Shown here in pieces: positions 8,315 to 16,891 of a DNA stretch of 64,000 nucleotides. Each line of letters starts with the position of its first letter. Positions within the stretch are counted from its first letter, which is position 1. The notes beneath the pieces are model-generated. The model saw nothing but the letters and a program-made list of their open reading frames with translations, made no database searches and had not been told where the DNA came from. This DNA is from Qipengyuania marincola. GTDB lineage: Bacteria; Pseudomonadota; Alphaproteobacteria; Sphingomonadales; Sphingomonadaceae. The position numbers and the translations under genes were made by a program. The stretch is taken from assembly GCF_029688625.1 (NCBI RefSeq), contig NZ_JARULC010000002.1, forward strand, positions 434,001 to 498,000, written 5' to 3'.

Positions 8315-10108
8315 TTACTGCCAGATCATCTGTTGAATGGCCGCGCAGGTCGCCAGCCCGACGACAACATTCATCGGCGCGCCGATCTTCAGGAAATCCA
8401 CGAACCGGTAACTTCCGGCAGCATAGACGATCGTGTTGGTCTGGTATCCCACAGGGGTCGCGAAACTTGCCGAGGCGGCAAACATCACGGCGAAAAGCAG
8501 TGGCCGCGGATCGATCCCCAGATCGCTCGCCAGCGTCAGGACGATCGGCGTCATGATCACGGCCACGGCATTGTTGGTGACAGCCTCGGTGAGCACGGAG
8601 GTCAGCAGGTAGATCGCGAGCAACAGGGCGAAGGGCGAAAGATCGACCAGCAGCGGAAGGGCGGCATCCACGATGAGGTCGACTGTCCCGGCCCCTTCCA
8701 GCCCGACACCCACTGCCAGCATTCCGAAGATCAGGACGATGACATTGCCGTCGATGCTGCGCCAGGCCTCTTCCGGGTCGATGCAGCGCGTCAGCAGCAC
8801 GACCGCGACTCCGGTGATCGCCAGCAGCTCGATCGTCCACACCTCGATCGCGGCCAGGAAAATGATGCCGAGCATGGTCAGCACGGCAATCGGCGCCCTG
8901 ACGCGGCGGAAGGGCCGGGTTTCGGGGGTCGAGATGTTGATCAGGTTCACATTGCTCTCGATCGCGGCAATGCATGCCGGTCCGCCCTCGATAAGCAGGT
9001 GATCGGCGGCGCGCAGGCGCGCGTCGCCCAGGGTCGGGCCAGGCAGGTGACGCGAGCGGGACATGCCGAGGATCCGCGCGCCGGTCTTGGCGAGGAACGG
9101 GACTTCCGAGAGGCGGCGGCCCAGTGTGGGGTGGCTGGGCGAAATCGACGCTTCGACGATCCGCACCTCCTCCTGATCGGGGTACCCCCGCATCGAAAGG
9201 CCAAGGCTCGCCCCGCGGTTCTGGGCCAGCGAAAGAAGCTCGGTCTGGCTGGCGGCGATCAACATCAGATCGCCTTCGGTTACCGTCTCCTCACCCAGTC
9301 CGGTGCGCATGACGACGCCGGAGCGCTCTATGCCGACAAGGCGGACGCCGGACCGGGAAAATTCGGACATCCCGCCATATTTTCCCCCGAGCGCCGGGTC
9401 GCCCGGCGCGATCCTCACCTGGGTGAGATAGCGCTGTTCAAGTGCGCGACTTCCATCCTTCGACGGCGCCTCGTCACGGTCCGGCAGCAGGAACCGGCCT
9501 GTCAGCATCAGGAAGGCTATGCCCGTAGCTGCGGCGATCAGCCCGACGCCCGTCAGCTCGAATATTCCGAAAGCGGGCTCGCCCGCGCGCTGTGCGACGC
9601 CATCGACAAGCAGGTTGGTGGAGGTCCCGATCAGAGTCAGTGTGCCGCCGAGAATCGACAGGTAGGAGAGCGGGATCAGCAACCTGCTGGAGGTCGAGCC
9701 GGCCAGCTTGGCGATCTTCTGGATGACCGGCACAAGGATGATGACCACCGGCGTGTTGTTGACCAGCGACGAGGCGAAGAACGTGCCGCCGAGCAATTCG
9801 GCGATGGAGCGACGCGGTCGCTTCTCGGTGCGTCGCTCCGCAATGCTGGCCAGCGCCTCCACCACGCCGGTGCGGATGAGGGCGCCCGAGAGGATGAACA
9901 TGGCCGCAATGGTGATGGGGGCGGGATTGGCAAAGACCTGCTCCATCTCGCTTCGCGGCAGATAGCCGAGCACGAGCATGACGGCCGCGCCGCCCACCGC
10001 GACGGTGACCGGCGCAAACCGCTCGGTCGCGAACAATGCGAACAGCCCGATCAGGATCGCGAGGCCGATCCAGGGTGCATAATCGGTCAGCAATTGCTCG
10101 ATCATCAT
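8315..10108 (-). CDS. SLC13/DASS family transporter with RCK-type domains
   Basis: This 597-residue membrane protein has two bundles of transmembrane segments separated by a soluble insert of about 180 residues (near 210-390). The insert looks like two TrkA-C (RCK-C) domains. Each bundle has the ArsB/NhaD/DASS-type motif pair: SLVNNTPVVI with IGTSTNLLV, and AVTNNAVAVIMTPI with TPVGYQTN. Family members carry sulfate, dicarboxylates or other anions with sodium or protons. The substrate cannot be predicted. Two adjacent ATGs start the gene, and I used the first, which follows AGGG. Confidence 0.88.
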   Translation of the reverse strand: MMIEQLLTDYAPWIGLAILIGLFALFATERFAPVTVAVGGAAVMLVLGYLPRSEMEQVFANPAPITIAAMFILSGALIRTGVVEALASIAERRTEKRPRRSIAELLGGTFFASSLVNNTPVVIILVPVIQKIAKLAGSTSSRLLIPLSYLSILGGTLTLIGTSTNLLVDGVAQRAGEPAFGIFELTGVGLIAAATGIAFLMLTGRFLLPDRDEAPSKDGSRALEQRYLTQVRIAPGDPALGGKYGGMSEFSRSGVRLVGIERSGVVMRTGLGEETVTEGDLMLIAASQTELLSLAQNRGASLGLSMRGYPDQEEVRIVEASISPSHPTLGRRLSEVPFLAKTGARILGMSRSRHLPGPTLGDARLRAADHLLIEGGPACIAAIESNVNLINISTPETRPFRRVRAPIAVLTMLGIIFLAAIEVWTIELLAITGVAVVLLTRCIDPEEAWRSIDGNVIVLIFGMLAVGVGLEGAGTVDLIVDAALPLLVDLSPFALLLAIYLLTSVLTEAVTNNAVAVIMTPIVLTLASDLGIDPRPLLFAVMFAASASFATPVGYQTNTIVYAAGSYRFVDFLKIGAPMNVVVGLATCAAIQQMIWQ

Positions 10109-10255
10109 GCGGCCCTAATCAAATCGCGAGTGGGCCGCCATCACATTGTGCTGGCGCGCCGCCGCAGTGGCGCCATGCCAGTAAGGCTGACACGCGCAAC
10201 CTTTCTCGAGATTGAAGGAGCTGGCTTGGACAGCGCGTCGAATGGCGAAAAAAGC

Positions 10256-10332
<77 letters not shown>

Positions 10333-10463
10333 TTGCGGGCTGCTTGCGCGGCCGCTGGCCGAGCGGGGCGCTTAGCAAAGGGTGCGGGCGCTCGCCAGCA
10401 TAAACTGCGCGACGACCGCGAAGGTGCGTGCGTTAGCCTTTTGGCAAGGCGGCGCGCTTACCG

Positions 10464-10883
10464 ATGGCGGATATGAGTGCACCAGTCCCCGTCTTCGATC
10501 TCGCCCAGGCGACCATGCTGCCACCCGCATCGCCGGCGCGCCACAGTCGACCGACGGTCGAGGAACTCGCCAATCGGTGGGACGCGGTGCACGAGGCGGC
10601 AACGGCGGTTGCTGGCCTCGCACAGCTGGGGCGTGAGGAATCGAGCGCGGAAATCGCCTCCCTGCCGATCCGCGCGGCGCAGCAGGAAGATCGTGCCTAC
10701 GAGCTGGTCGCCAACGGTATAGACGATCTTGCGGCAGTCATGCAGCCGGGTCTGCGCGCGCTCCTTTCGCTGACGGCGAGCGGCAAGGATACCACGGCAG
10801 CGGCCATGACCCTGTGGCGCGAATTCCACGTGGCACGCGCCGCGATCCTGGCGCTGGTATTAGACGAGCACGACGCCCGATAG
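10464..10883 (+). CDS. Hypothetical helical protein
   Basis: I do not recognise this 139-residue protein. It has no signal peptide or membrane segment and appears helical, rich in Ala, Leu and Glu, with [19 protein letters not shown] near residue 27. A second possible start is the ATG at 10473. It lies 58 bases upstream of mmcB, but an SOS box between them suggests separate control. Confidence 0.6.
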   Translation: MADMSAPVPVFDLAQATMLPPASPARHSRPTVEELANRWDAVHEAATAVAGLAQLGREESSAEIASLPIRAAQQEDRAYELVANGIDDLAAVMQPGLRALLSLTASGKDTTAAAMTLWREFHVARAAILALVLDEHDAR

Positions 10884-10914
10884 CGTCGGCCATTCCCCCC
10901 TGCGGCTTGACTGG

Positions 10915-10929
10915 GTTCGCTGTATGTTC
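10915..10929 (+). promoter_or_regulatory. LexA (SOS) box upstream of mmcB
   Basis: The sequence GTTCGCTGTATGTTC is an exact match to the alphaproteobacterial LexA operator GTTC-N7-GTTC. It lies 12 bases upstream of the mmcB start chosen here and overlaps an earlier in-frame ATG at 10924, which argues against that ATG. MmcB is part of the mismatch-repair/DNA-damage response set induced by DNA damage in Caulobacter. Confidence 0.8.
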
Positions 10930-10941
10930 CAATTCACGGAC

Positions 10942-11481
10942 ATGACGAATCCGGCTCTTGCTCCATCCGATCTCGCCCAATCCCACACGGCCCAGTCCGA
11001 CGCGGCCCCCGATACGGCTCAATCCGACACCGCCGCAGCCGTCGCACGCGGGATCGCCCGCCTGTTCGCGCGCAACGACATCTGGTGCCTTGCGGAAATG
11101 CCGCTTCGCAACGGGCGCCGAGCCGACCTGATGGGCGTGGATGCGAAGGGGCGCGTGATCATCGTGGAGATCAAGGTGCAGCGGGGCGACCTGCTGGGCG
11201 ACGGCAAATGGCCCGACTATCTCGACTTCTGCGACCGGTTCTACTGGGGCGTGCCGCCGAGTCTCGACCGGGCGCCGTTCGAAGGGCAGGATTACCGCCC
11301 CGATTGCTGCGGAATCATCGTCGCGGATGGTTATGACGGGGAAATCCTGCGTCCCGCGCCCCTCCACCCGCTGGCCGCCGCGCGCCGCAAGGCCGAGGTC
11401 GAGCGACTGGCGCGCGCAGCGATGCGGCGCATGACCGTGGCCGCCGATCAACACTGCGCCCCCTGGGGCCTCGGCAATTGA
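10942..11481 (+). CDS. mmcB: MmcB family DNA repair nuclease-like protein
   Basis: This 179-residue protein matches the MmcB family of alphaproteobacterial DNA-damage proteins. The conserved core is PLRNGRRADLMGV, VIIVEIKVQRGDLL and KWPDYLDFCDRFYWGVP (residues about 55-105). It has the D...ExK spacing of PD-(D/E)xK nucleases. The first about 35 residues are a Ser/Ala/Asp-rich tail. I start it at the ATG at 10942 because an upstream ATG (10924) lies inside the SOS box. SOS control is inferred from that box. Nuclease activity is a family-level prediction. Confidence 0.85.
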   Translation: MTNPALAPSDLAQSHTAQSDAAPDTAQSDTAAAVARGIARLFARNDIWCLAEMPLRNGRRADLMGVDAKGRVIIVEIKVQRGDLLGDGKWPDYLDFCDRFYWGVPPSLDRAPFEGQDYRPDCCGIIVADGYDGEILRPAPLHPLAAARRKAEVERLARAAMRRMTVAADQHCAPWGLGN

Positions 11482-11533
11482 CATCTACGCTTGCCCGATG
11501 GCGACGGCGTAGGCCATAGACCGTTGCGGCATT

Positions 11534-12250
11534 ATGTGGACCGGCATCCTTCTTTCCGCGCTGGCGATGACCGGGATCGTCGCCTTGCGCTATCTGGCCA
11601 GCAGCGGCTTCTTCGCCTTACTGACGAGCCGGGTGCGTCCGGGGCATCACGGCCGTCTGGGCCCACAGATCCGGCGCGAGATCGGATGGTCGATGGTGTC
11701 CGCGGCGATCTACGGTATTCCCGCGGGTCTTGTCGCCTGGGCCTGGCAGGAGCTGGGGTGGACACGGATCTACACCGGCTGGAGCGACTATCCGCTGTGG
11801 TACCTGCCGCTGGCGCCGCTGCTCTACCTATTTGCGCATGATACGTGGTTCTACTGGACCCACCGCTGGATGCACCGGCCGCGCGTCTTCCGGGTCGCGC
11901 ATGCCGTCCATCATGCCAGCCGGCCGCCCACCGCTTGGGCGGCGATGAGCTTCCATCCGTGGGAGGCGCTGACCGGCGCGATCGTGATCCCCCTGCTCGT
12001 GTTCCTCGTCCCGATCCATGTCGCCATGCTGGGCGTGGTTCTGGCTGTGATGACGGTGATGGGCGTCACCAACCACATGGGATGGGAGATGTTTCCGCGC
12101 CGCCTGGTTCACTCTCGGTTAGGCGGATGGCTGATAACGGCCAGCCACCATCAACGCCATCACGAAGACTATCTATGCAACTACGGCCTCTATTTTCGCT
12201 TCTGGGATCGCCTGTGCGGAACCGATCGCGGTCTGAGCGCGCGCATCTGA
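11534..12250 (+). CDS. Sterol desaturase / fatty acid hydroxylase family protein
   Basis: This 238-residue membrane protein contains the histidine clusters of the non-haem di-iron hydroxylase superfamily: HDTWFYWTHRWMH, HAVHH and HHQRHHEDY, with a further histidine in TNHMGWE. Four or more hydrophobic segments surround them. Members hydroxylate or desaturate fatty acids, sterols or carotenoids at the membrane. It is longer than a typical CrtZ carotene hydroxylase, so the substrate is left open. Its 3' end overlaps the following DUF2141 gene by 76 bases if that gene uses its ATG start. Confidence 0.88.
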   Translation: MWTGILLSALAMTGIVALRYLASSGFFALLTSRVRPGHHGRLGPQIRREIGWSMVSAAIYGIPAGLVAWAWQELGWTRIYTGWSDYPLWYLPLAPLLYLFAHDTWFYWTHRWMHRPRVFRVAHAVHHASRPPTAWAAMSFHPWEALTGAIVIPLLVFLVPIHVAMLGVVLAVMTVMGVTNHMGWEMFPRRLVHSRLGGWLITASHHQRHHEDYLCNYGLYFRFWDRLCGTDRGLSARI

Positions 12251-12699
12251 CGAAGGCGCTGGCCGCAGTGGTGGCCGTTCCCGCGTGGTTCGCGCTGGCC
12301 GGCACCTCCCCGGCGGTGGAACAGGCCAAAGTCACGGTGACGGTGACCGACCTGCGCAATGCCAATGGCATCGTGCGCGCCTGCATGACGCGCGACGAAA
12401 CGAAATTTCCCAAATGCCGCGGCGTAGCGGGCGCCTATGCTGCCACGGCCGAGGCCCATGCGGGCAGCGTCACCTTCACCTTCACCGGCGTGAAGCCTGG
12501 CAAATATGCCATTGCGCTGCTGCATGACGAGAATGGCAACGGCAAGGCGGATCGCGCGCTGGGCATGATGCCCAAGGAAGGCTTCGGCTTTTCGCGCGAC
12601 GCGAAGGTGCAGATGGGGCCGCCATCCTTTTCGGACGCCGTCTTCCCCGTCGGTGCTGCCGATCAGAAATTGACCATCCGGATGCGCTATCTGCTTTAG
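12175..12699 (+). CDS. Secreted DUF2141 domain protein (second copy)
   Basis: This 174-residue protein is homologous to the one at 123-620. It has the same length of mature domain, the same HDENGNGKAD loop and the same C-terminal ending in LTIRMRYLL. The N-terminus has a long basic stretch before the hydrophobic signal segment (ALAAVVAVPAWFALAG). The ATG at 12175 lies inside the preceding gene, and no better ATG exists before the signal segment. A non-ATG start nearer to 12250 is possible, so the 5' end is uncertain. Confidence 0.75.
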   Translation: MQLRPLFSLLGSPVRNRSRSERAHLTKALAAVVAVPAWFALAGTSPAVEQAKVTVTVTDLRNANGIVRACMTRDETKFPKCRGVAGAYAATAEAHAGSVTFTFTGVKPGKYAIALLHDENGNGKADRALGMMPKEGFGFSRDAKVQMGPPSFSDAVFPVGAADQKLTIRMRYLL

Positions 12700-12742
12700 A
12701 CGCTGACAAGACCCTGCTGGCGCAAAGGGTTGGCAAACGTGT

Positions 12743-12757
12743 TTAACCATATGTTTA
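12743..12757 (+). promoter_or_regulatory. CtrA-like motif
   Basis: TTAACCATATGTTTA is one base away from the CtrA consensus TTAA-N7-TTAA. It lies 19 bases before the first ATG of the PAS protein gene and 58 before the second. CtrA is a cell-cycle and motility regulator in alphaproteobacteria. A single near-match is weak evidence. Confidence 0.35.
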
Positions 12758-12775
12758 CCACGCGCGCCCATATCG

Positions 12776-14791
12776 ATGCACGAACGAGCACAATTCTCGG
12801 GGGCATCGGAATTCATGGACAGGCTGGGCGGCTATTTCGGCGCGCATGAAGCGGAAGACCCGATCGACGATTACGTCGACGAGGACGATACCGACATGGA
12901 TGCGCCGCCGTCGCCGGTCGGCCAGGACGAGCGCCGCATGCAGGTGCGCGCCTATAATCACTGGGCCAGCCTGCTCGGCGAGCGCAATTATCCCGACGTC
13001 ACCGATCTCGAGCCCGACAGTCTCGACGATTTCGGGCCCTATTCCGTGCTGTTGGACTTCAGCGACGGCATCGATGACCCGGTCGTCCAGTATGTCGGTG
13101 CGGAATTGTCCGAGGAATGCGGGCACGACGAACTGATCGTGCGGCTGTCCGACGTGCCGTCTCGCTCGGTCCTGAGTCGAATTACCGACCACTACATGCA
13201 GATCCTCGCCAATCAGGCGCCGATCGGTTTCGAAGCGGAGTTCATGAACGAGCGCGGCGTGACCGTGCTCTATCGCGGCATCCTGCTGCCCTATTCGAGC
13301 GACAATGAGACGATCGATTTCATCTATGGTGTGATCAATTGGAAAGAGATGGCCGACGCCGCGACCGCGGATGAATTGCTGCGCGAGATCGGCCAGTCGC
13401 TCGGCGATTACGACGAGGTGGACGAAGAAGCGGACGGCGTTGAAGCCGCCCTGGAAACCGCCGAAACCCTCACCGCTGGCGATGATGACGACCAGGCACA
13501 GCATGGCGACATCCTCGATCTCTCGAATGCCGAGATGGTCGCAGCGGATGACGACGGCGGAATGCCGATGCCGAGCTTCGGCGTGGAAGCGCCGATGTCG
13601 GACGACGTCGCGAACGAGGCCGGGACAGAAGCCGTGGCCCGTGCGCCGCGCGGCGTCGACGCACTCGGCAATCCGATCGGAGCGCATCCGGGGCAGGACG
13701 AGCCCGACTATGGCGACCCCGATTCCTATGACGACTACGACAGCGGCATTCGCACCGCTGCCGATTACGGCCTTCCCGATTTCGACGAGGAGCCCGAAAC
13801 CGACGATGTCGACGATCTGGTCGATCCGCTGGAAGACGAGGAAGCCTCGAGCAGCCTGATCTCGCTGGTGAGCCGCGGCGAACGGACCAAGAAGGCCGTC
13901 GATCTTTCGCTGGCCGACCCGACGCCGAGCATTGCCGACGACGAGCCGACGATTACCTTCCCGATGCCCGAAGCCTATTCGCCTCCGCCCGCAGAGGACG
14001 AAGAGGAGGTCGAGCCTGCCTTCGACCTTCACGAGCTGGCCCCGGTTCAACCGACGGATATCGACGAAAGCGATCCGGTGGTCGCCGAAAGCGCGGAAGC
14101 CCGCGAGGAAGTCGCGCCTGAGAACGCGCCCGACACCGTCGACGAACCGCTGCCCGCCATTGTGGTCGACCCGCAGGACGCGCCCGAAGGGCTCTACGAT
14201 TGCCTGGCCGCCGCGCGCGAGCAGGCACAGGCCGCGCAGAACACCGAGGATCGCAGCCGCAAGGCGCTCTATGCTGCGGTCGCGCTCGCCTATGACTTCA
14301 GCCTCGAGACGCAGGACGATCCGGCAGGCTTTGACGAATTGCTGCAGGACAATGGCCTGACCGTTCAGGACCGCGCGCCGATGACGCCGGTGGTCAAGCT
14401 GGTCTTCGGCGCGGATTATGACAAGACGCGCCTGACCGAATACGCCGCCGTACTGTCGCATGCCCACCGGCTGAAGGTCGAACGCGGCGCGCTCGCCAGC
14501 TTCCTGCATGCAGCCGAAGGCGGGCTGAAGGGCGTCGTCCAGGCCGAGCGCCGGGCGCGCAAGGAAGAACAGGGCAAGGCGGTCGAAGACCACAATTCGG
14601 TCAAGCCCGCGCTGGCGAAGAAGCTGCGCGAACTCGCGCCGCTATCGCTCGAGGACCTTGCGGGCGACGGTCCGGAATTCGCCCTCGTCATGGTGCGGCG
14701 CACGCCCACGGGCCAAGTCGTCGTCCTGGGTGAATTGCCCGAGGATGTTCCGGCACTCGAACGCTCGGCGCGCAAGCTGCTCGACTCTTAA
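12776..14791 (+). CDS. Large acidic protein with N-terminal PAS-like domain
   Basis: This 671-residue protein has three parts. Residues about 45-200 resemble the alphaproteobacterial PAS_5 type of PAS domain (AYNHWASLLGERNYPDVTDLEP, then QYVGAELSEECG and IDFIYGVINWKE). Residues about 200-480 are strongly acidic and low in complexity, rich in Asp, Glu and Pro, and probably disordered. Residues about 480-671 are predicted helical and include LYDCLAAAREQAQAA and RGALASFLHAAEGGLKG. No catalytic output domain is visible. It may be a sensor or scaffold protein. The start could also be the ATG at 12815. Confidence 0.7.
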   Translation: MHERAQFSGASEFMDRLGGYFGAHEAEDPIDDYVDEDDTDMDAPPSPVGQDERRMQVRAYNHWASLLGERNYPDVTDLEPDSLDDFGPYSVLLDFSDGIDDPVVQYVGAELSEECGHDELIVRLSDVPSRSVLSRITDHYMQILANQAPIGFEAEFMNERGVTVLYRGILLPYSSDNETIDFIYGVINWKEMADAATADELLREIGQSLGDYDEVDEEADGVEAALETAETLTAGDDDDQAQHGDILDLSNAEMVAADDDGGMPMPSFGVEAPMSDDVANEAGTEAVARAPRGVDALGNPIGAHPGQDEPDYGDPDSYDDYDSGIRTAADYGLPDFDEEPETDDVDDLVDPLEDEEASSSLISLVSRGERTKKAVDLSLADPTPSIADDEPTITFPMPEAYSPPPAEDEEEVEPAFDLHELAPVQPTDIDESDPVVAESAEAREEVAPENAPDTVDEPLPAIVVDPQDAPEGLYDCLAAAREQAQAAQNTEDRSRKALYAAVALAYDFSLETQDDPAGFDELLQDNGLTVQDRAPMTPVVKLVFGADYDKTRLTEYAAVLSHAHRLKVERGALASFLHAAEGGLKGVVQAERRARKEEQGKAVEDHNSVKPALAKKLRELAPLSLEDLAGDGPEFALVMVRRTPTGQVVVLGELPEDVPALERSARKLLDS

Positions 14792-14856
14792 GTCCGCGCT
14801 GCCCGACCAAGTTTCCGGTTGCCGAGCAGGCGCCGGTTTCGCTAGCCAGCGCGGCC

Positions 14857-15960
14857 ATGCCCTTCCTTCCCACGGCACCCGTCCGTATCCAGCCCTATTT
14901 CGGCTACCGCAACGAACAGCGGCTCCACATCACAGCGCGGGCGCTGCGGTCGCGCAGCGGCGGGTTCGAGAAACGGGGCAAGTGGCGCGCAGCGCGCACG
15001 ATGCTGTCCCAGTTCGCCAGCCACGAGGAGGCCGATCTTCCGGTCGAGCTCGAAATCGTCAGCCCCGACGGCAAGGCCTCGCGTCACCAGGCCCTCACCG
15101 ACAAGGAAGGCTTCGCGCGCTTCGACATACGCCTCGATGGCGATTGGCCGCTGGCGGCGAAGCCCGAATGGGAAACGGTCGTCTTCCACTGGCGCAATGG
15201 CGAAGGCGAGCATTGCCTCGATGGCCACGTTCTTGCACCCGGCAGCGGCGCCGCGCTGGGCGTGATCTCCGATATCGACGATACCATCATCGAAACCGGC
15301 ATCACCGGCGATTTTCGCGCCGTCCTTCGCAATTGGCGGCGCGTCCTGTTGCAGATGCCGGAAGAGCGCATCCTCGTGCCCGGCGCCGATGTCTTTTACA
15401 GCGCGCTGGGCGGAGGCGACGTTCTGCCCGAAGGCGCGGGCCATGCCGGCGAACACCGCCCGGCGAGCGAACGTCCTTTCTTCTACGTCTCCTCCAGCCC
15501 GTGGAACCTGTTTAGCTATCTCGTCACCTATATCGAGGGGCGCGGCCTCCCGCTCGGGCCGATCATGCTGCGCGACTGGGGCCTCAATCGCGAAACCTTC
15601 GGCTCCGGCAGCCACGGCGCGCACAAACGCGCGGCGATCGAGGGCATCCTCGCGACCTATCCGGAGCTGAAATTCGCGCTGATCGGCGATGACGGCCAGG
15701 GCGACCTCACCGCATTCGGCGATATTGCCGTCGCCAATCCGGACCGGGTGCGCGCGATCTTCATCCGCAAGGTGGGCGAGGCGATGAGCCCGGAAGAACA
15801 CGCCGCCAAGGCCGCCATCGAAGCGGCGAAGATTCCACTCTGGCTGGGCGACAGCTACAAGACAGGCCACGATTTCCTCGCTTCGATCGGCCTGCTGGCC
15901 GACGAGGAAACGCGCGCCATCGTCGATACGGTCGAGAAAACCGACCCGAGAAAGGCATGA
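14857..15960 (+). CDS. App1-type DUF2183 phosphatase
   Basis: This 367-residue protein has the App1/DUF2183 C-terminal catalytic domain. The HAD-like motif GVISDIDDTIIETG lies near residue 135, with FFYVSSSPWNLF and FALIGDDGQGD downstream. In yeast, App1 dephosphorylates phosphatidate to diacylglycerol. The N-terminal half is a beta-rich domain (VELEIVSPDGK) typical of bacterial members. The stop codon overlaps the start of the following esterase gene. The bacterial substrate is not established, and the lipid assignment comes from family knowledge. Confidence 0.85.
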   Translation: MPFLPTAPVRIQPYFGYRNEQRLHITARALRSRSGGFEKRGKWRAARTMLSQFASHEEADLPVELEIVSPDGKASRHQALTDKEGFARFDIRLDGDWPLAAKPEWETVVFHWRNGEGEHCLDGHVLAPGSGAALGVISDIDDTIIETGITGDFRAVLRNWRRVLLQMPEERILVPGADVFYSALGGGDVLPEGAGHAGEHRPASERPFFYVSSSPWNLFSYLVTYIEGRGLPLGPIMLRDWGLNRETFGSGSHGAHKRAAIEGILATYPELKFALIGDDGQGDLTAFGDIAVANPDRVRAIFIRKVGEAMSPEEHAAKAAIEAAKIPLWLGDSYKTGHDFLASIGLLADEETRAIVDTVEKTDPRKA

Positions 15961-16880
15961 GGCGGACGATGAAGGTTCTCGGCATACTGGCGCTCGTTGC
16001 GCTCGTCGCAGGCGGCGCGCTGTGGCTGGCGATCCGGTCCAACGGGCCCGCGGTTCTCGATACCGTCGATCGCATCGCCGGTCCGTCGCGCGGCGTTGAG
16101 CTTGTTCGCGTCGCGCGCTATGGCGAGCACCCGGAACAGAAGCTGCGTGTCTATCGCGATCCGGCGGCACGCGGGCCGCAGCCGGTGCTGATCTTCTATC
16201 ACGGCGGGGCCTGGGCGCATGGCGACCCGGACGATTACGGCTTCGTCGCGCGCAATCTGGTGCCCGAAGGCTATGTCGTCGTGCTGGGCGGCTACCGGAT
16301 GAACGGGCCCGGCCGCTATCCCGCCATGCTGCAGGACACCGCCGCCGTCGCCGGCTGGGTGCACGACGACATCGCTCGCCACGGGGGCGATCCGTCGCGC
16401 ATGGTGCTTTCGGGCCATTCCGCCGGGGCCTATAATGCCGTCCAGGTCGCGCTGGAGCGGCGCTGGCTGGAAGAGGCCGGAGTGCCTGGCGAGGCGATCC
16501 GCGGGGTCGTTGGCCTTGCCGGTCCGTACGATTTCTACCCCTTCGACACCGATCGCAGCCGCGCCGCTTTCGCCAGTGTCGGCGCCGGGCCGGAAAGCCA
16601 ACCGGTAAACCAGGCCCGGGCCGGCGCGCCGCCCATACTGCTGGTCCATGGCGAGGAAGATACGGTGGTAAAGCCGCGCAACACCCGCGCACTCGAGGCT
16701 GCGCTCGAAGCCAGCGGCGCGCGCGTCGAATCGCTTTATCTGCCGGGCAAGTCACACAACGATCCGCTGCTGGCGCTGGCCAATCCCTGGCGCCGGAATC
16801 CGCAGGTGTTCGACAGGGTCGCGCAATTCCTCCGTTCCACCGCGCCGGTTTCAGTTCCCGTTCAGGCCAAACTGCCTTAG
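15957..16880 (+). CDS. Alpha/beta hydrolase (esterase/lipase family)
   Basis: This 307-residue hydrolase has an N-terminal membrane anchor or signal segment (VLGILALVALVAGGALWLA). Its oxyanion motif FYHGGAW near residue 80, nucleophile elbow LSGHSAGAYN near residue 160, acid in HGEEDTVV and histidine in GKSHND complete the triad. It resembles carboxylesterases of the hormone-sensitive lipase/BD-FAE group. It starts at the ATG overlapping the previous stop (ATGA). A second ATG is 12 bases on. Confidence 0.85.
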   Translation: MRRTMKVLGILALVALVAGGALWLAIRSNGPAVLDTVDRIAGPSRGVELVRVARYGEHPEQKLRVYRDPAARGPQPVLIFYHGGAWAHGDPDDYGFVARNLVPEGYVVVLGGYRMNGPGRYPAMLQDTAAVAGWVHDDIARHGGDPSRMVLSGHSAGAYNAVQVALERRWLEEAGVPGEAIRGVVGLAGPYDFYPFDTDRSRAAFASVGAGPESQPVNQARAGAPPILLVHGEEDTVVKPRNTRALEAALEASGARVESLYLPGKSHNDPLLALANPWRRNPQVFDRVAQFLRSTAPVSVPVQAKLP

Positions 16881-16891
16881 CGTTGCGCACA

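Noticed and set aside
12755..14593. Long minus-strand frame of 612 codons
   Set aside because: It is antisense to the acidic PAS protein, whose repeated Asp/Glu codons create open frames on the other strand.
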